From the NCBI RefSeq assembly GCF_010993775.1, contig NZ_WOTO01000019.1:1-64000 (forward strand): DNA of 64,000 bases, given 5' to 3'. Under the pieces are notes generated by a model that worked only from the letters and a program-made list of their open reading frames with translations, was not told the DNA's origin and made no database searches. The DNA is from Fodinicola feengrottensis (GTDB taxonomy: Bacteria; Actinomycetota; Actinomycetes; Mycobacteriales; HKI-0501). Both the position numbers and the translations under genes were made by a program. Shown here in pieces: positions 8,124 to 18,633 of this stretch (the first letter of the stretch is position 1; each line of letters opens with the position of its first letter).

Positions 8124-11100
8124 CTATGCCGGCTCGGGTTCGCGGATCCGCTGGCTGATCACCTGGGTGATGCCGTCGCCGCGCATGGACACGCCATACA
8201 GTGCGTCGGCGATCTCCATCGTACGTTTCTGGTGGGTGATGATCAGCAGCTGCGAGGTGTTGCGCAGTTGCTCGACAAGAACGAGCAGGCGGCCCAGGTT
8301 GGTGTCATCCAGGGCGGCCTCGACCTCGTCCAGCACGTAGAAAGGCGACGGGCGGGCCCGGAAAATGGCCACCAGCAAGGCAACCGCGCGGCGGTCAGCG
8401 ACCGCTCGCCGCCGGACAGCAGCGACAGCCGCTTGACCTTCTTACCGGGCGGGCGCGCCTCGACCTCGATGCCGGTCAGCAGCATGTCGTCGGGGTCGGT
8501 CAGAATCAACCGGCCATCGCCGCCGGGGAACAAAGTGCGGAAAACAATCTCGAATTCCGCGGCCACGTCGTTGTAGGCCTCGGTGAAGACTTCCAGGATC
8601 CGCTCGTCCACGTCTTTAATGACGGTCTGCAGGTCCTTACGCGTCTTCTTCAGGTCTTCCAGCTGCGTCGACAGGAATGTGTGCCGCTCCTCCAGTGCCG
8701 CGAACTCCTCCAACGCCAGCGGGTTCACCTTGCCCAACAGCGCCAGGTCCCGCTCGGCGCGGGCCGCCCGCTTCTCCTGGACAGCCCGATCGTACGGCTT
8801 CGGGCCAGGCGCCTCCTTGCCGTCGGTCTCGGCCTTGGCGACCTCGGCCAGCGACGGCGGCACCAGCTGCTCCGGGCCGTATTCGGTGATCAGCGTCTCG
8901 ATCTCGATGCCGTGGTCCTCGGCCGCCTTGGTTTCCAGCGCGTCGATCCGCATGCGCTGCTCAGCGCGGGCCATCTCGTCCTTATGGACGGCGTCGGTGA
9001 GCCGGTCCAGCTCGCTGGACAGCTCGCGCGTACGAGCCCGCAGGCTCACCAGCTCAGCGTCCACCGCGGCCCGCCGCTCACTGGCCGCATCCCGCTCGGC
9101 GGAGGCGATCTCCAGCGACATGGCGACCTTGGTGGCCGCCTCCCGGCCGGCGATCCCGACGGTCTTGGCGATGGCGGCGCCGCGGATGCGGGCCGCACGG
9201 GCCCGCTGCGCCCGCTCCCGGGTGGCCCGCTCGGCGGCGGCCGCCCGCTCCAACGACTCGGCCCGGCCGTGCAACGCACGGACGCGCTCCTCGGCCGTAC
9301 GCACCGCGAGCCGCGCCTCCATCTCGCGCTGCCGGGACACCACCACCTCGGCGTTCAGGTCGTCCCGCTCATCGCTGGACGGCTCGTCGTCGACGGGCGT
9401 GTCCTCGGCCATGAACAGCCGCTCCTCCAGCGCGGTGAGGGCCTCCAGGTCCTGGTCGCGGGCCTCTTCGGCCTTGCGCCGGGCCGCGGTCAACCGCTCC
9501 GCCTCGCCGGTCGCGGACCGGGCCGCCGCGCCCAGCTGGGCGAGCTGCTCGGTCGGTCCGCGTTCATCCGGGCGTCCGACTCGTGCAACCCCTGCAGAGC
9601 CGTCTCCACCTGCGCTTTTGTCGCCGTCGCGGCACCAGTTGCGGCCTCCAGCTCGGCGGACAGGCGGCTGACCTGGTCGCCGTACTCACGGCGGTGCTGC
9701 TCGGCCTCGTCCACCGCCGCCTGCACCTCGATCAGGCTGGGCGCCGAAGCCGATCCGCCGGCGGCCCAGTCCGCGCCGAGCTGGTCACCTTCGGCGGTGA
9801 CGGCTCGTACGGCCGGGTGATAAGCGACCAGAGCGCGCGCTGCAGGCAGATCCGGTACGAGCGCGACCCGGTCCAGCGAACGCGCAGAGCCTGTCGGAGG
9901 TGTTCGGGGGCTTGCACGGCATCGACGGCCCAACGGGCGCCGGCCGGCAGCGGCGGCCAGCTGTTCCGATCCACCGGCGCACCGGCTCCGCCAATCAGGA
10001 TCCCGGCCTGACCGGAATCCTCCGCACGCAACAGCTTCAGGGCGGTGATCGCGTCGTCGGCGGTGGCCGCGGCCACCGCGTCCGCGATCGGCCCGAGGGC
10101 GGCCGCGATCGCCACCTCGGCGCCGGTGTCCACGGTCAGCAACGCGGCGATGCTGCCCAGCAGGCCCGGGGCGCGGTCGCCGGCGGCGAGCAGCGCGGCG
10201 GCGCCGTCCTTGCGACGCAGGCCCAGCGCGAGCGCCTCTTCGCGGGCCTTCCACTCGCTGGCCGATTTTTCGGCTGCCCGCAACGCATCGCGCAGCTCGT
10301 TGACGCGCGCCTTCGCGGTCTGGTGCTCTTCGGTGGCGGCCTCGTGCCGCTCGTCCAGGCCCAGCTCGCCCTCGTTCAGCCCGATCTGGGACTGCAGCGT
10401 GTCGAACTCGCCCTGCGCCTGCTGCGCCCGCTCGACCGCCTGCGCGATGGTGGCCGACAGCCGCTCGATCTCGTCGGCCTTGGCGGACGTACGGCTGCGG
10501 GCCGCGTTCACCTGGCCGGTCAGTTTGGCCAGGCCCTCCCGCCGGTCTGCGACCGATCGTACGGCCGCGACCAGCGCTTTCTCGGCCTCGGACAGCCGCC
10601 GTTCGATGTCCTTGCGGTAGTCGAGGGCGTCTTCCAACCGCTCGCCCTCAGTCTCCTGCAGGGCGGTGAGCTCGGCCTCCTGCTCCCGTACGGCGGCGGC
10701 TTCGCGGTCCAGCGCCTCCGGATCACGGCCGGAGGCGATCTCCTCGGCCTCGCCGGCCAGGAACCGGACCCGCTCCTCGGCCAGCTGCGCGGTGCCCCGG
10801 AACCGCTCAGCCAGCGCTGACAGCCGATACCAGGTCTCCTGCGCGCGGGACAGCGCCGGCGCCACGTCGGCGACCGCGATGTCCAGCTCGGCTTCGCGCT
10901 CGCGCCGCTGTGCCAACTCCCGCTCGACGATCCCGCGGCGGTCCCGGATGGCGGCCTCGTCGGCCACCTCTTTTTCCAGTGTTCCGCGCAAAGTCAGGAA
11001 ATCGTCGGCCAACAGCCGGAGCCGGGAGTCGCGCAGATCCGCCTGCACGGTGGCGGCCCGGCGGGCCACCTCGGCCTGTTTCCCCAGCGGCTTGAGCTGG

Positions 11101-11699
11101 CGGCGCAGCTCCGCGGTGAGGTCGGTGAGCCGGTTGAGGTTGGCCCCCATCGCCTCCAGCTTGCGGACCGCTTTTTCCTTGCGTTTGCGGTGTTTCAGTA
11201 CGCCGGCGGCCTCCTCGATGAAGCCGCGCCGGTCCTCGGGTTTGGCCTGCAACACCGAGTCGAGCTTGCCCTGGCCGATGATGACGTGCATTTCCCGGCC
11301 AATGCCGGAGTCGGACAGCAGCTCCTGGACGTCCAACAGACGGCACTTGGTGCCGTTGATCTCGTACTCACTCTCGCCGGACCGGAACATCCGACGGGTG
11401 ATCGAGACCTCGGTGTAGTCGATCGGCAGCGCGCTGTCGGTGTTGTCGATCGTCAGGGTGACCTCGGCCCGCCCGAGCGGCGCCCGGCCGGCGGTGCCGG
11501 CGAAGATCACGTCCTCCATCTTGCCGCCGCGCAACGACTTGGCGCCCTGCTCCCCCATCACCCAGGCGAGCGCGTCCACCACGTTCGACTTGCCGGAGCC
11601 GTTAGGCCCCACCACGGCGTTGATGCCGGGCTCGAAACGCAGGTGCGTCGCCGACGCGAAGGACTTGAATCCCTTCAGGGTAAGGCTTTTGAGGTGCAC
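8124..11699 (-). CDS. smc: Chromosome partition protein SMC (frameshifted at least three times)
   Basis: SMC ATPase, the core of condensin. N-terminal head: [13 protein letters not shown] and Walker [16 protein letters not shown]. Next come the first coiled coil, a Gly-rich hinge ([25 protein letters not shown] region) and the second coiled coil. The C-terminal head has [11 protein letters not shown] (ABC signature) and [14 protein letters not shown] (Walker B). Frame changes at about 9885 (hinge, continuing as [14 protein letters not shown]), about 9557 (into [11 protein letters not shown]) and about 8385 (into [14 protein letters not shown]). The total span is 1,192 codons, the normal size. 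It starts with GTG. All functional motifs are present, so a working gene broken by sequencing error is likely. Confidence 0.95.
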
Positions 11700-11848
11700 A
11701 AACTCTCCGGACGTAGCAGTCGACTCAACAGCTCTGCCCGGCCGCGATCAGGCCGGGTGAACTTCCTTTTGGAGGCCGACGCCGAGTGAGTGGAGGTGCA
11801 CCGGCGGGGAAAGGGCCTGTCGCGCAGGCTACCTGGAAGGACGAGAAA

Positions 11849-12055
11849 TCAGGTGAGCGCGGGCTCTTCGAGTATCGAAAGTCGGATCTGATCGTCAGCT
11901 GCGGACACCGCCGCGTGAAGCCGGTCATTGTCGGCACGCAGCCGAGCGACCTCGAACTCCATCGCGCGTACCCGAGCGCGCAGCCGATGTACCTCATCGG
12001 CCAAGCGCCGATCGGGCGCCGTACCGATGTGGCCGAGCAGGGCCTTCGCCATCAT
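11849..12055 (-). CDS. Small conserved actinobacterial coiled-coil protein
   Basis: 68 aa: MMAKALLGHIG, a heptad-like stretch rich in Arg/Leu/Glu (LADEVHRLRARVRAMEFEVARL) and the ending EEPALT. I recall similar 65-75 aa proteins with the same start and the PALT ending next to smc in other actinomycetes, without an assigned function. It lies 150 bases before smc on the same strand. Confidence 0.6.
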   Translation of the reverse strand: MMAKALLGHIGTAPDRRLADEVHRLRARVRAMEFEVARLRADNDRLHAAVSAADDQIRLSILEEPALT

Positions 12056-12238
12056 GACTCCTTGTTGCAGCGCCAGCTGGTTGCGGGCGCAGACTTTTTG
12101 ACCTTGGCAGTTATCTGTACTCCAAGGCGGTCACTCCAGTGTCCGCCGGGCGGCACGACCGGTCAAGTTCATCCCCCCACTGCCCGGTCACACCCCGCGC
12201 GACCAGCACAAACTCCCCAAATTCCAGGATTGGGCCGA

Positions 12239-12529
12239 TCAGCGCTCCCTGAATCCTACCGCCAACCCACGAGCGGGCGACCAGCGCTCCACGACAGCCT
12301 CGACCTGGCCGGGCGTACGACCACCGCCGAGCACCTCGAGCAGTCGCTCACAGTCCGCTTTGGGCCCTTCCGCGACCACTTCCACACGGCCGTCGTCGAG
12401 GTTCGACGCCCACCCGCGCAACCCGAGCTCGAGTGCTCGAGCCCGTGTCCACCAACGAAAACCGACGCCCTGGACGTAGCCGCGCACCCACGCGGTCAGC
12501 CGTACAACGTCGTCCGCGGACTCCGCCAC
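12239..12529 (-). CDS. acyP: Acylphosphatase
   Basis: Intact 96 aa. The acylphosphatase signature is visible: [18 protein letters not shown] (catalytic Arg in the VQGVGFR loop) and [17 protein letters not shown] (catalytic Asn, normally in GWVxNxxDGxVE). It hydrolyses carboxyl-phosphate bonds such as acetyl- or 1,3-bisphosphoglyceryl phosphate. Its place just before smc matches mycobacteria (Rv2922A). Confidence 0.93.
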   Translation of the reverse strand: MAESADDVVRLTAWVRGYVQGVGFRWWTRARALELGLRGWASNLDDGRVEVVAEGPKADCERLLEVLGGGRTPGQVEAVVERWSPARGLAVGFRER

Positions 12530-12555
12530 CTGCCTCGCTCCTCTTCAGAAACTTC

Positions 12556-13041
12556 TCATGCGTGACTCGCATTACTCTCGACGATCACCTTGAGGCGCTC
12601 CAGCGTGCGGCGGATGTTCTGGTTGTTCTCGGCCGTCCGGTCCCGCACCCCGGTGGCCGCGATGCTGGCGATCCGCAACCAGCCGGGCCGCTGGTCCCAG
12701 GTGCTCTCGGTGACGCGCGCACCGCCGTCGGCAGCGGCTATCTCGTACTCCCAGCGCGCCACCCGGGTGCCGACGGTGACCACCTCGAAGGCGAACCGGG
12801 CGCCCGGCTCGGCCGCGACGACCTCACTAATCGTCGTCCACCGCCGGTTGCCGTGCCGGTTGTTGCCACGAAACCGGACCCCGACGGCCGGGCCGGTGCC
12901 GCCGACCCACTCGCACCGGACGCATTCGACCGCGTATTCAGGCGTACGGGTGACATCGCTGACCAACGCGTAGACCTCGTCAGGCGTGGCGGCGACGGTG
13001 ATCTCAGCGCTCGCGGTCGGCTCGCTGGTACGTGTCGGCAT
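12556..13041 (-). CDS. SRPBCC (START-like) family protein
   Basis: Intact 161 aa with the polyketide cyclase/dehydrase-type SRPBCC fold: [20 protein letters not shown] at residues 11-30, a central W/Y-rich sheet (VGVRFRGNNRHGNRRW) and a C-terminal helix ENNQNIRRTLERLKVIVES. Such proteins bind hydrophobic ligands in a deep cavity. The ligand is unknown. It overlaps the end of the bile-acid-symporter-like gene by 38 bases on the same strand, suggesting joint expression. Confidence 0.75.
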   Translation of the reverse strand: MPTRTSEPTASAEITVAATPDEVYALVSDVTRTPEYAVECVRCEWVGGTGPAVGVRFRGNNRHGNRRWTTISEVVAAEPGARFAFEVVTVGTRVARWEYEIAAADGGARVTESTWDQRPGWLRIASIAATGVRDRTAENNQNIRRTLERLKVIVESNASHA

Positions 13042-14052
13042 CGGTCCCCACCTCGGGTTCGCTGGCAGCCCCGGCCGGCCGCCCCGCCTTCGCAGCGTAC
13101 CGGCGCGCGAGCCACGCGCAGGCCATCAGCTGGATTTGGTGGAAAAGCATCAACGGCAACACGACCAACCCGACCCCGTGCGCCGCGAACAGGATATTGG
13201 CCATCGGCAGCCCGGTGGCGAGGCTTTTCTTGGAGCCGCAGAAAACAATGGTGATCTGGTCCGGGCGGGAGAATTTCAGCGCCCGCGCCGACAGGCTGGT
13301 GACAGTCAGCACCACGGCGAGCAGCACGACATCCACCAGCAACAGCGCGAAAAGCTGCCAGCCGGACAGCCGAGCCCAAATCCCGGCCGCCACCCCGGCA
13401 CTGAAAGCGGTGTAGACGACGAGCAGGATCGAGCCTCGATCGACCAGACTCAGCACCTTGTGATGGCGCTGCACCCAGTCGGCGATCCACCGCCGGGCCA
13501 CCTGACCGAGCAGGAAAGGCGCCAGCAACTGGAGCGCGATGTCCTGAATGGACGATGCGTTGATGCCACCGCTCGCGGCCAGGAAGGTGCCCACCAGCAG
13601 CGGGCTGATCACCACACCGGCCAGATTGGACAGTGACGCGCTGCAGATCGCGGCAGCCACGTTTCCGCCCGCTATCGAGGTAAACGCGATCGATGACTGC
13701 ACAGTGGACGGCAACACACACAAAAACAGGACGCCGGCATAAAGCTGCGGAGTAAGCACGCTCGGGACGAGCACCCGGGCGGCGAGTCCCAACACCGGAA
13801 ACAGGACGAACGTCGACGCCATCACCACCGCGTGCAGCCGCCAGTGCTTGATGCCCTCCCATGCCGCCTGAGTGACAGTCTCGCGCCGTACAGGAAGAAC
13901 AACAGTCCAATCACGACAGTGGTGGCACGGCTGGCAATCGCCGTCCCGATCCCGCTGGCCGGCAGCAACGCGGCCAGCCCGACGGTGGCCAGAATGGCCA
14001 GGATGAACGGATCCACCGGCAGCCGGCGAACCAGGTCCGGTAGGGATTTCAC
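13004..14052 (-). CDS. Bile acid:sodium symporter family protein (frameshifted)
   Basis: Nine or ten hydrophobic segments of the SBF/YfeH type. The first part starts [18 protein letters not shown], then [15 protein letters not shown]. The frame changes at about 13870 and continues with [37 protein letters not shown] and [19 protein letters not shown], characteristic of the YfeH branch. Corrected length is about 349 aa. The GTG overlaps the mutM stop. YfeH-type members are putative sodium-coupled organic anion carriers with unknown substrate. Confidence 0.83.
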
Positions 14053-14923
14053 CAGTGCGCCCGGCGGGGCCGCGGCTGGCAATGCGGGCAGCTGTAGCTC
14101 GATCTGTTCATGAAAGGATCGCGCCGGATCGGCGTATCGCAGCGCGGACACGGCAGGCCCTCCTGCCCGTACGCGTTCAGGGAGCGGTCGAAATATCCGC
14201 TGCTCCCGTTGACGTCCACGTAAAGGCTGTCGAAACTGGTGCCGCCCTGTTTCAACGCTTCGGCCATCACGTCGCGGATATGTCCCAGCAACTGACCGAT
14301 CGCCGGCTTGGTCAGGGTTTCGGTCGGCCGGGCGTAATGCAGTTTCGCCCGCCACAGCGACTCGTCCGCGTAATGTTGCCGACGCCGGAAATCAGGGACT
14401 GGTCCAGCAAAGCGCGTTTGATGCCGGTCGTACGCGCCCGTACGGCGGCCGCGAACGCCGTTTCGGAGAAGACCTCTTCCAGCGGATCGGGGGCGATGTG
14501 CTGCAGCGTCTCCGGCACTTCCGAAGACAGCGCCAGCTCGTACGGGACGAGGGCGTCGACGAACATACCGCCAAAAGTCCGCTGGTCCACGAACCGCAAC
14601 TGCCGGCCGCCGTCGGTGAAATCCCACCGGATCCGCAGGTGCTTCTCGTCTTCGGAGTCCGCCGCCTGGACGAGCAACTGCCCGCTCATCCCCAGGTGCG
14701 CGACGACCACGTCACCGGAATCCAGCGGAAGCCACAAATACTTCCCGCGCCGCTGCGCCGACAGCACCGTCCGCCCGACGATCCGCTCGGCGAACCCGAC
14801 CGCGCCACCGGCCTCGCGCCGGATCGCCCGCGGATGCAGCACCTCGACGGCGGCCACCGTCCGACCGGCCACCCACTGCTGCAGCCCAGCTCTTACGGTC
14901 TCGACTTCCGGCAACTCGGGCAC
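14049..14923 (-). CDS. mutM: Formamidopyrimidine-DNA glycosylase (frameshifted)
   Basis: Starts [14 protein letters not shown], with the catalytic Pro2-Glu3 of the Fpg/Nei family. Central [24 protein letters not shown] and the helix-two-turn-helix region [11 protein letters not shown] follow. A missing T in the ATT at about 14375 shifts the frame; [16 protein letters not shown] continues it. The C-terminal zinc finger is intact ([15 protein letters not shown] with SYSCPHCQ). It excises oxidised purines (8-oxoG). About 291 codons in total, standard. The stop overlaps the symporter start. Confidence 0.95.
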
Positions 14924-15015
14924 CGCGAAACTGTATCCGCCCCGCTACCGCGGCAGCTCGCGCGTACCAGCCGCTGTGGCCAATCTCGCTACCCACGTCC
15001 GCAACGACTCCAGCC

Positions 15016-15072
15016 TTTACCGCATCGACGCGATGCGTGCGGAAAACGCACGCATCGCGTCGATGCGGTAAA
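15016..15072 (-). terminator. Very stable hairpin (26-bp stem, GAAAA loop) between rnc and mutM
   Basis: Left arm 15016-15041 and right arm 15047-15072 are perfect reverse complements around the loop 15042-15046. The stem starts TTTACCGCATCGACGCGA, so the outer end gives a short U stretch on the - strand (TTTACC/GGTAAA). It lies 16 bases past the rnc stop and before mutM, so it should end rnc-operon transcripts or insulate mutM. Confidence 0.7.
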
Positions 15073-15087
15073 AGAGTGAAGCGAGTG

Positions 15088-15897
15088 TCAGCGGACGTGA
15101 TGGGCGGCGCCGTCGGCGAGGGCTGGTACGGACGCGGCGTCGGGCTGCCGGGAGCGCAACAGCCGCCAGGCGGCCTCGGCGGCCTCCTGCTCGGCTTCCT
15201 TCTTGCTGTGCCCGCTGCCGGAGCCGACTTCCTCGCCGTGCACCACGGCGACCGCGGAGAAGGTCTTGTCGTGGTCCGGACCGGTCGCGGTGACCTTGTA
15301 CTCAGGGACGCCGAGCGAGTCGTTCGCGGTCAGCTCCTGCAGGCTGGTCTTCCAGTCCAGGCCGGCGCCACGCTCGGCGGCGTCCGAGATGACCTGCCCG
15401 AACAGCTTGAGGACGACCATCGTCGCGGTGTCCATGTCATATTGCTCGTACACCGCGCCCAGGACCGCTTCCAGGGTGTCCGCGAGGATGCTGGACTTGT
15501 CCCGACCACCGGTGGCCTCCTCGCCTTTGCCGAGGTAGACGTGCGCACCCAGGCCGCCCGGCCCGAGCTTGCGGGCCACCGCGGCCAGGGCGCGCATGTT
15601 CACCACCGAGGCGCGCAGCTTGGCCAACTGGCCTTCCGGCAGCTCCGGGTAGTCCCGGTAAAGACGCGTGGTGACGACGACGCCGAGCACCGAGTCGCCG
15701 AGGAACTCCAGCCGCTCGTTGGTCGGCAGACCGCCGTTCTCGTACGCGTACGAGCGATGCGTCAACGCCCGCATCAGCAGTTCGTCGCCGATCGGTACGC
15801 CGATGGCGGCGGCCAGCAGGTCCGCGGACGGCCGCTCGCCCTTCTTCTGACCGCCGCTGCGAGTAACGCCGATGTCCTGTCCGTTGGCTACGGGCAT
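15088..15897 (-). CDS. rnc: Ribonuclease III
   Basis: Intact 269 aa. The catalytic domain has [16 protein letters not shown] (the RNase III signature, residues about 63-78, metal-binding Glu/Asp) and the second acidic cluster [18 protein letters not shown] double-stranded RNA-binding domain follows ([19 protein letters not shown], then [19 protein letters not shown]). It cleaves dsRNA in rRNA and mRNA processing. It follows rpmF and yceD on the same strand, the common bacterial order. Confidence 0.97.
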   Translation of the reverse strand: MPVANGQDIGVTRSGGQKKGERPSADLLAAAIGVPIGDELLMRALTHRSYAYENGGLPTNERLEFLGDSVLGVVVTTRLYRDYPELPEGQLAKLRASVVNMRALAAVARKLGPGGLGAHVYLGKGEEATGGRDKSSILADTLEAVLGAVYEQYDMDTATMVVLKLFGQVISDAAERGAGLDWKTSLQELTANDSLGVPEYKVTATGPDHDKTFSAVAVVHGEEVGSGSGHSKKEAEQEAAEAAWRLLRSRQPDAASVPALADGAAHHVR

Positions 15898-15915
15898 AAG
15901 GTCCGGGGCCGCCGG

Positions 15916-16089
15916 TCAGACCGCGATGACCTGGCGGCCGTTGTACTGACCGCAGACGCTGCACGCCGTGTGCGGGAGCTTGGGCGAGTGGCACTGCGGG
16001 CACGGCTGTGTCGCCACCGCCGTGGTCTTCCACTGCGAGCGACGCGAACGGGTGTTGCTGCGCGACATCTTGCGCTTCGGGACGGCCAC
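15916..16089 (-). CDS. rpmF: 50S ribosomal protein L32
   Basis: 57 aa from a GTG start: MAVPKRKMSRSNTRSRRSQW, then a zinc ribbon CPQC (30-33) and CSVC (43-46), ending GQYNGRQVIAV. Four cysteines mark the zinc-binding (C+) form. It lies 5 bases after the yceD stop and before rnc, as in most bacteria. The basic N-terminus MAVPKRK is diagnostic of L32. Confidence 0.95.
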   Translation of the reverse strand: MAVPKRKMSRSNTRSRRSQWKTTAVATQPCPQCHSPKLPHTACSVCGQYNGRQVIAV

Positions 16090-16093
16090 GGTC

Positions 16094-16747
16094 TTAGTTC
16101 TCCTTCAAGCGGTCCGGGCGCTGGTCGCCCGTGGAATCAGCGACCGCCGTCGGCGGCGGTCCGGTTGGTGCGTCCGGGCTGGTCAACGCCTGCAGCGCGG
16201 CCCAACGCGGGTCAGCCAGGTCATGGCTGTGGTCATCCGGCAGATCATCCCAGCGGCCACCGCAGTCCGGGCACAGGCCCGCGCAGTCGGGCTGGCACAA
16301 CGGGTTGGGCGGCAGGGCCAGCACGATCGCCGTGCGGACCACTTCCTCCAGGTCGATCGTGTCGTCCTTCAGCCGGGGAAGCTCCTCTTCGTCGGTGGTC
16401 TCGGCGGTCGTACTGTCCGGGAAGACGAAGAGCTCCTGCACGTCGACCACCACCTCGGTGTCGATCGCCTCCAGGCAGCGGCCGCACTCGCCAGCCAGCG
16501 GCGCGGTCACAGTGCCGGACGCGTACACGCCCTCACTCACCACTTCCAGCCGCAGATCCAGGTCAAGCAGGGCACCTTCGGGAACCGCGATCATGTCCAG
16601 CCCGAGACCCGCCGGAGCGGGCACGTCCACCTGGAAAAGCCGCATTTCGCCGGGATGCCGATCGAATTGGCGCACGCCAACAACGAACGGCGACCGGTGA
16701 TCAACGCCGGCGCGGCTCTGAGTCTGACCAGTTCTGTTCTCGGGCAT
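16094..16747 (-). CDS. YceD family (DUF177) protein
   Basis: Intact 217 aa. Central LAGECGRCLEAIDTEVVVDV and C-terminal NPLCQPDCAGLCPDCGGRW, with a four-cysteine arrangement, are the DUF177/YceD hallmarks. Members are co-transcribed with rpmF and have been linked to 23S rRNA accumulation in bacteria and plastids. The tail after residue 185 is Pro/Ala-rich and probably disordered. Confidence 0.9.
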   Translation of the reverse strand: MPENRTGQTQSRAGVDHRSPFVVGVRQFDRHPGEMRLFQVDVPAPAGLGLDMIAVPEGALLDLDLRLEVVSEGVYASGTVTAPLAGECGRCLEAIDTEVVVDVQELFVFPDSTTAETTDEEELPRLKDDTIDLEEVVRTAIVLALPPNPLCQPDCAGLCPDCGGRWDDLPDDHSHDLADPRWAALQALTSPDAPTGPPPTAVADSTGDQRPDRLKEN

Positions 16748-16852
16748 AGCGGTTTCTTGGCGACTTCTCCGATTGGCAACGCACGTGACGGTCTGAATGC
16801 AAACCGAAGAACGAGGCTACCCCAACGGCTCCCGAGCGTCGAAACCGGCTCC

Positions 16853-17482
16853 TCAGAAGGGCAGCGGCCCGGCCTCGTCATCCGCTTCGTACGGGCCGAT
16901 CTCGGACAGCGCCTTCAGCTTGTCCCGGCTGCGCTCGACGAAGGCGAGGTTGCGCTGCAGGGTCTGCTCGAAGTTGGCCAGCGCGGTGTCGATGAGCTGG
17001 TCGGTCTCCTCGCGGCGCCGGTGGGCCGAGGCCTTGGCCTCGGTCCGGATCCGGTTCGCCTCGTGCTGCGCGGCCACCGTCACCTCGGCGGTGGACACCA
17101 GTCGGGCGTGCTCGCCGTGCGCCTCCCCGATGATCCGGTCGGCCTCGCGCTGACCAGCGGCGATGAGCTTGTCGCGCTCCTCCAGCAGGGCCTGCGCGCG
17201 GCGGATCTCGGTCGGCAGCTCGACCCGTAGCTCGTCCAGCAGGCCCAGCATCTCGCCACGGTTGACGATGCAGTTGGACGACATCGGCACCCCACGGGCG
17301 TGCTCCACCATCGCGGTCAGCTCGTCGATCCGGTCCAGCGAGTCCTCGGTGCTGGCCCGGCGCTCCGGTATCGGCATCGACGGGAGTGCCCCGGTGGGTA
17401 GGTCAGAGCCGTCTAGGCCGTCCACGGGTTGGTCTCCTGCCTGGAAGAACTGGTGTCTGCCGGTCTGGTCGATGTCGCTCAT
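16853..17482 (-). CDS. Conserved actinobacterial coiled-coil protein (Rv2927c-like)
   Basis: Intact 209 aa. Residues 50-200 are helical and charged (ELPTEIRRAQALLEERDKL, ADRIIGEAHGEHARLV, ASAHRRREETDQLIDTALAN), resembling DivIVA/Wag31-type coiled coils. The location between yceD and coaD agrees with Rv2927c of M. tuberculosis, as I remember it. A role in envelope growth or membrane association has been suggested for such proteins; nothing here proves it. Confidence 0.75.
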   Translation of the reverse strand: MSDIDQTGRHQFFQAGDQPVDGLDGSDLPTGALPSMPIPERRASTEDSLDRIDELTAMVEHARGVPMSSNCIVNRGEMLGLLDELRVELPTEIRRAQALLEERDKLIAAGQREADRIIGEAHGEHARLVSTAEVTVAAQHEANRIRTEAKASAHRRREETDQLIDTALANFEQTLQRNLAFVERSRDKLKALSEIGPYEADDEAGPLPF

Positions 17483-17506
17483 TGGTTCCGTTTCCCCCTG
17501 CGCCGG

Positions 17507-18013
17507 TCAGGCCGGCGCACCGCCCGACTCGGAGCCGGACCGGCCGAACTGCTCGACCAGCCGCTTGCGGACGGCGTCCGGCACGTGCTCCGAGACATCA
17601 CCGCCCCAGCGTGCCACGTCCTTGACCAGACTGGAGGACAAGAAAGAGTGCAGCGGGTTGGTGGGCATGAAGAGGGTCTCCACCCCGGCGAGGCCGTGGT
17701 TCATCTGAGCCATCTGCAGCTCGTAGTCGAAGTCGCTGACCGCCCGCAACCCCTTGATCACCACCGGGATGTCGTTGGTCCGGCAGTAGTCGACCAGCAG
17801 CCCCCGGAACGAGTCGATCACGACATTGCCGTACGACGACGTCACCTCGCGCAGCAGCTCGATGCGCTCCTCGACCGGGAACAGCCCCTGCTTGTTCTGG
17901 TTGATCAGCACGGCCACCACGACCTGGTCATACAGCCGACAGGCGCGGCCGATGATGTCCAGGTGTCCGTTGGTGACCGGATCGAAGGAACCGGGGCACA
18001 CCGCACGCCGCAC
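17507..18013 (-). CDS. coaD: Phosphopantetheine adenylyltransferase
   Basis: CoA biosynthesis, penultimate step (4'-phosphopantetheine + ATP to dephospho-CoA). The GTG at 18013 gives V/MRRAVCPGSFDPVTNGHLDII, with the nucleotidyltransferase TxGH motif (TNGH). Later come the RGLLVDYC segment, KGLRAVSDFDYELQMAQMN and the ISSS-like SFLSSSLVKDVA. Length is 168 aa, as usual. A longer reading from 18121 is possible but adds a tail unlike the family. Confidence 0.95.
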   Translation of the reverse strand: MRRAVCPGSFDPVTNGHLDIIGRACRLYDQVVVAVLINQNKQGLFPVEERIELLREVTSSYGNVVIDSFRGLLVDYCRTNDIPVVIKGLRAVSDFDYELQMAQMNHGLAGVETLFMPTNPLHSFLSSSLVKDVARWGGDVSEHVPDAVRKRLVEQFGRSGSESGGAPA

Positions 18014-18033
18014 CGCGAGACCTCCCGTTGCGC

Positions 18034-18597
18034 TCAGGCTGGGACGGCCTGACCGTACCAAAGCGCGCATTCGCCGTACGTGCGCCGACGGATGGCGCCC
18101 AGTGGTTCCGGCCACACCCACTCCGGATCCCGGGACGACCGCTCCACCACCACGACCGCCGCCGGGGCGAGCCAGCCGTTGTCATGCAGGTCCGTGATCA
18201 CCTTGCCGAGATCGTCGGCCGGCAGCGCGTACGGCGGGTCGGCGAAGACGCAGTCGTACGCGTGCGGGGCCGGGGTCGCCGCCAGCCGCTCGACCGCCAG
18301 CGCCTCGACGGCGATGCCGGTGAGCCCGAGCTCGCTGATGTTGGCCCGCAGGATCGCGAGCGCCGGCCTCGCGCTCTCGACCAGCGTGACCTCCGGCGCA
18401 CCCCGCGAGGCCGCTTCCAGCCCGATCGCGCCGGACCCCGCGTACAGGTCCAGGACCCGGGCCGACTCCAGGTCGACCAACGAGTCCAGCGAGGAGAACA
18501 GGGCCTCCCTCGTACGATCCGCGGTCGGCCTGGTGTGCCGCCCCGGCGGCACCCGCAGCCGCCGCCCCCCAGCCTTCCCGGCCACGATCCTGGTCAC
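18034..18597 (-). CDS. rsmD: 16S rRNA m2G966 methyltransferase RsmD
   Basis: Intact 187 aa: MTRIVAGKAGGRRLRVPPG, then TRPTADRTREALFSSL, SAM-binding VLDLYAGSGAIGLEAASRG and catalytic DCVFADPPYAL (the DPPY motif of N-methyltransferases). It methylates G966 of 16S rRNA. It lies 20 bases upstream of coaD on the same strand, the standard pair. Confidence 0.95.
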   Translation of the reverse strand: MTRIVAGKAGGRRLRVPPGRHTRPTADRTREALFSSLDSLVDLESARVLDLYAGSGAIGLEAASRGAPEVTLVESARPALAILRANISELGLTGIAVEALAVERLAATPAPHAYDCVFADPPYALPADDLGKVITDLHDNGWLAPAAVVVVERSSRDPEWVWPEPLGAIRRRTYGECALWYGQAVPA

Positions 18598-18633
18598 GTC
18601 CGCGAGCCTACTGACCTTGGTCCGGCTCGCCGG

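Noticed and set aside
9880..9890. Programmed ribosomal frameshifting in smc and other genes
   Set aside because: No common slippery heptamer with downstream structure, and too many unrelated genes are affected, at family-breaking positions.
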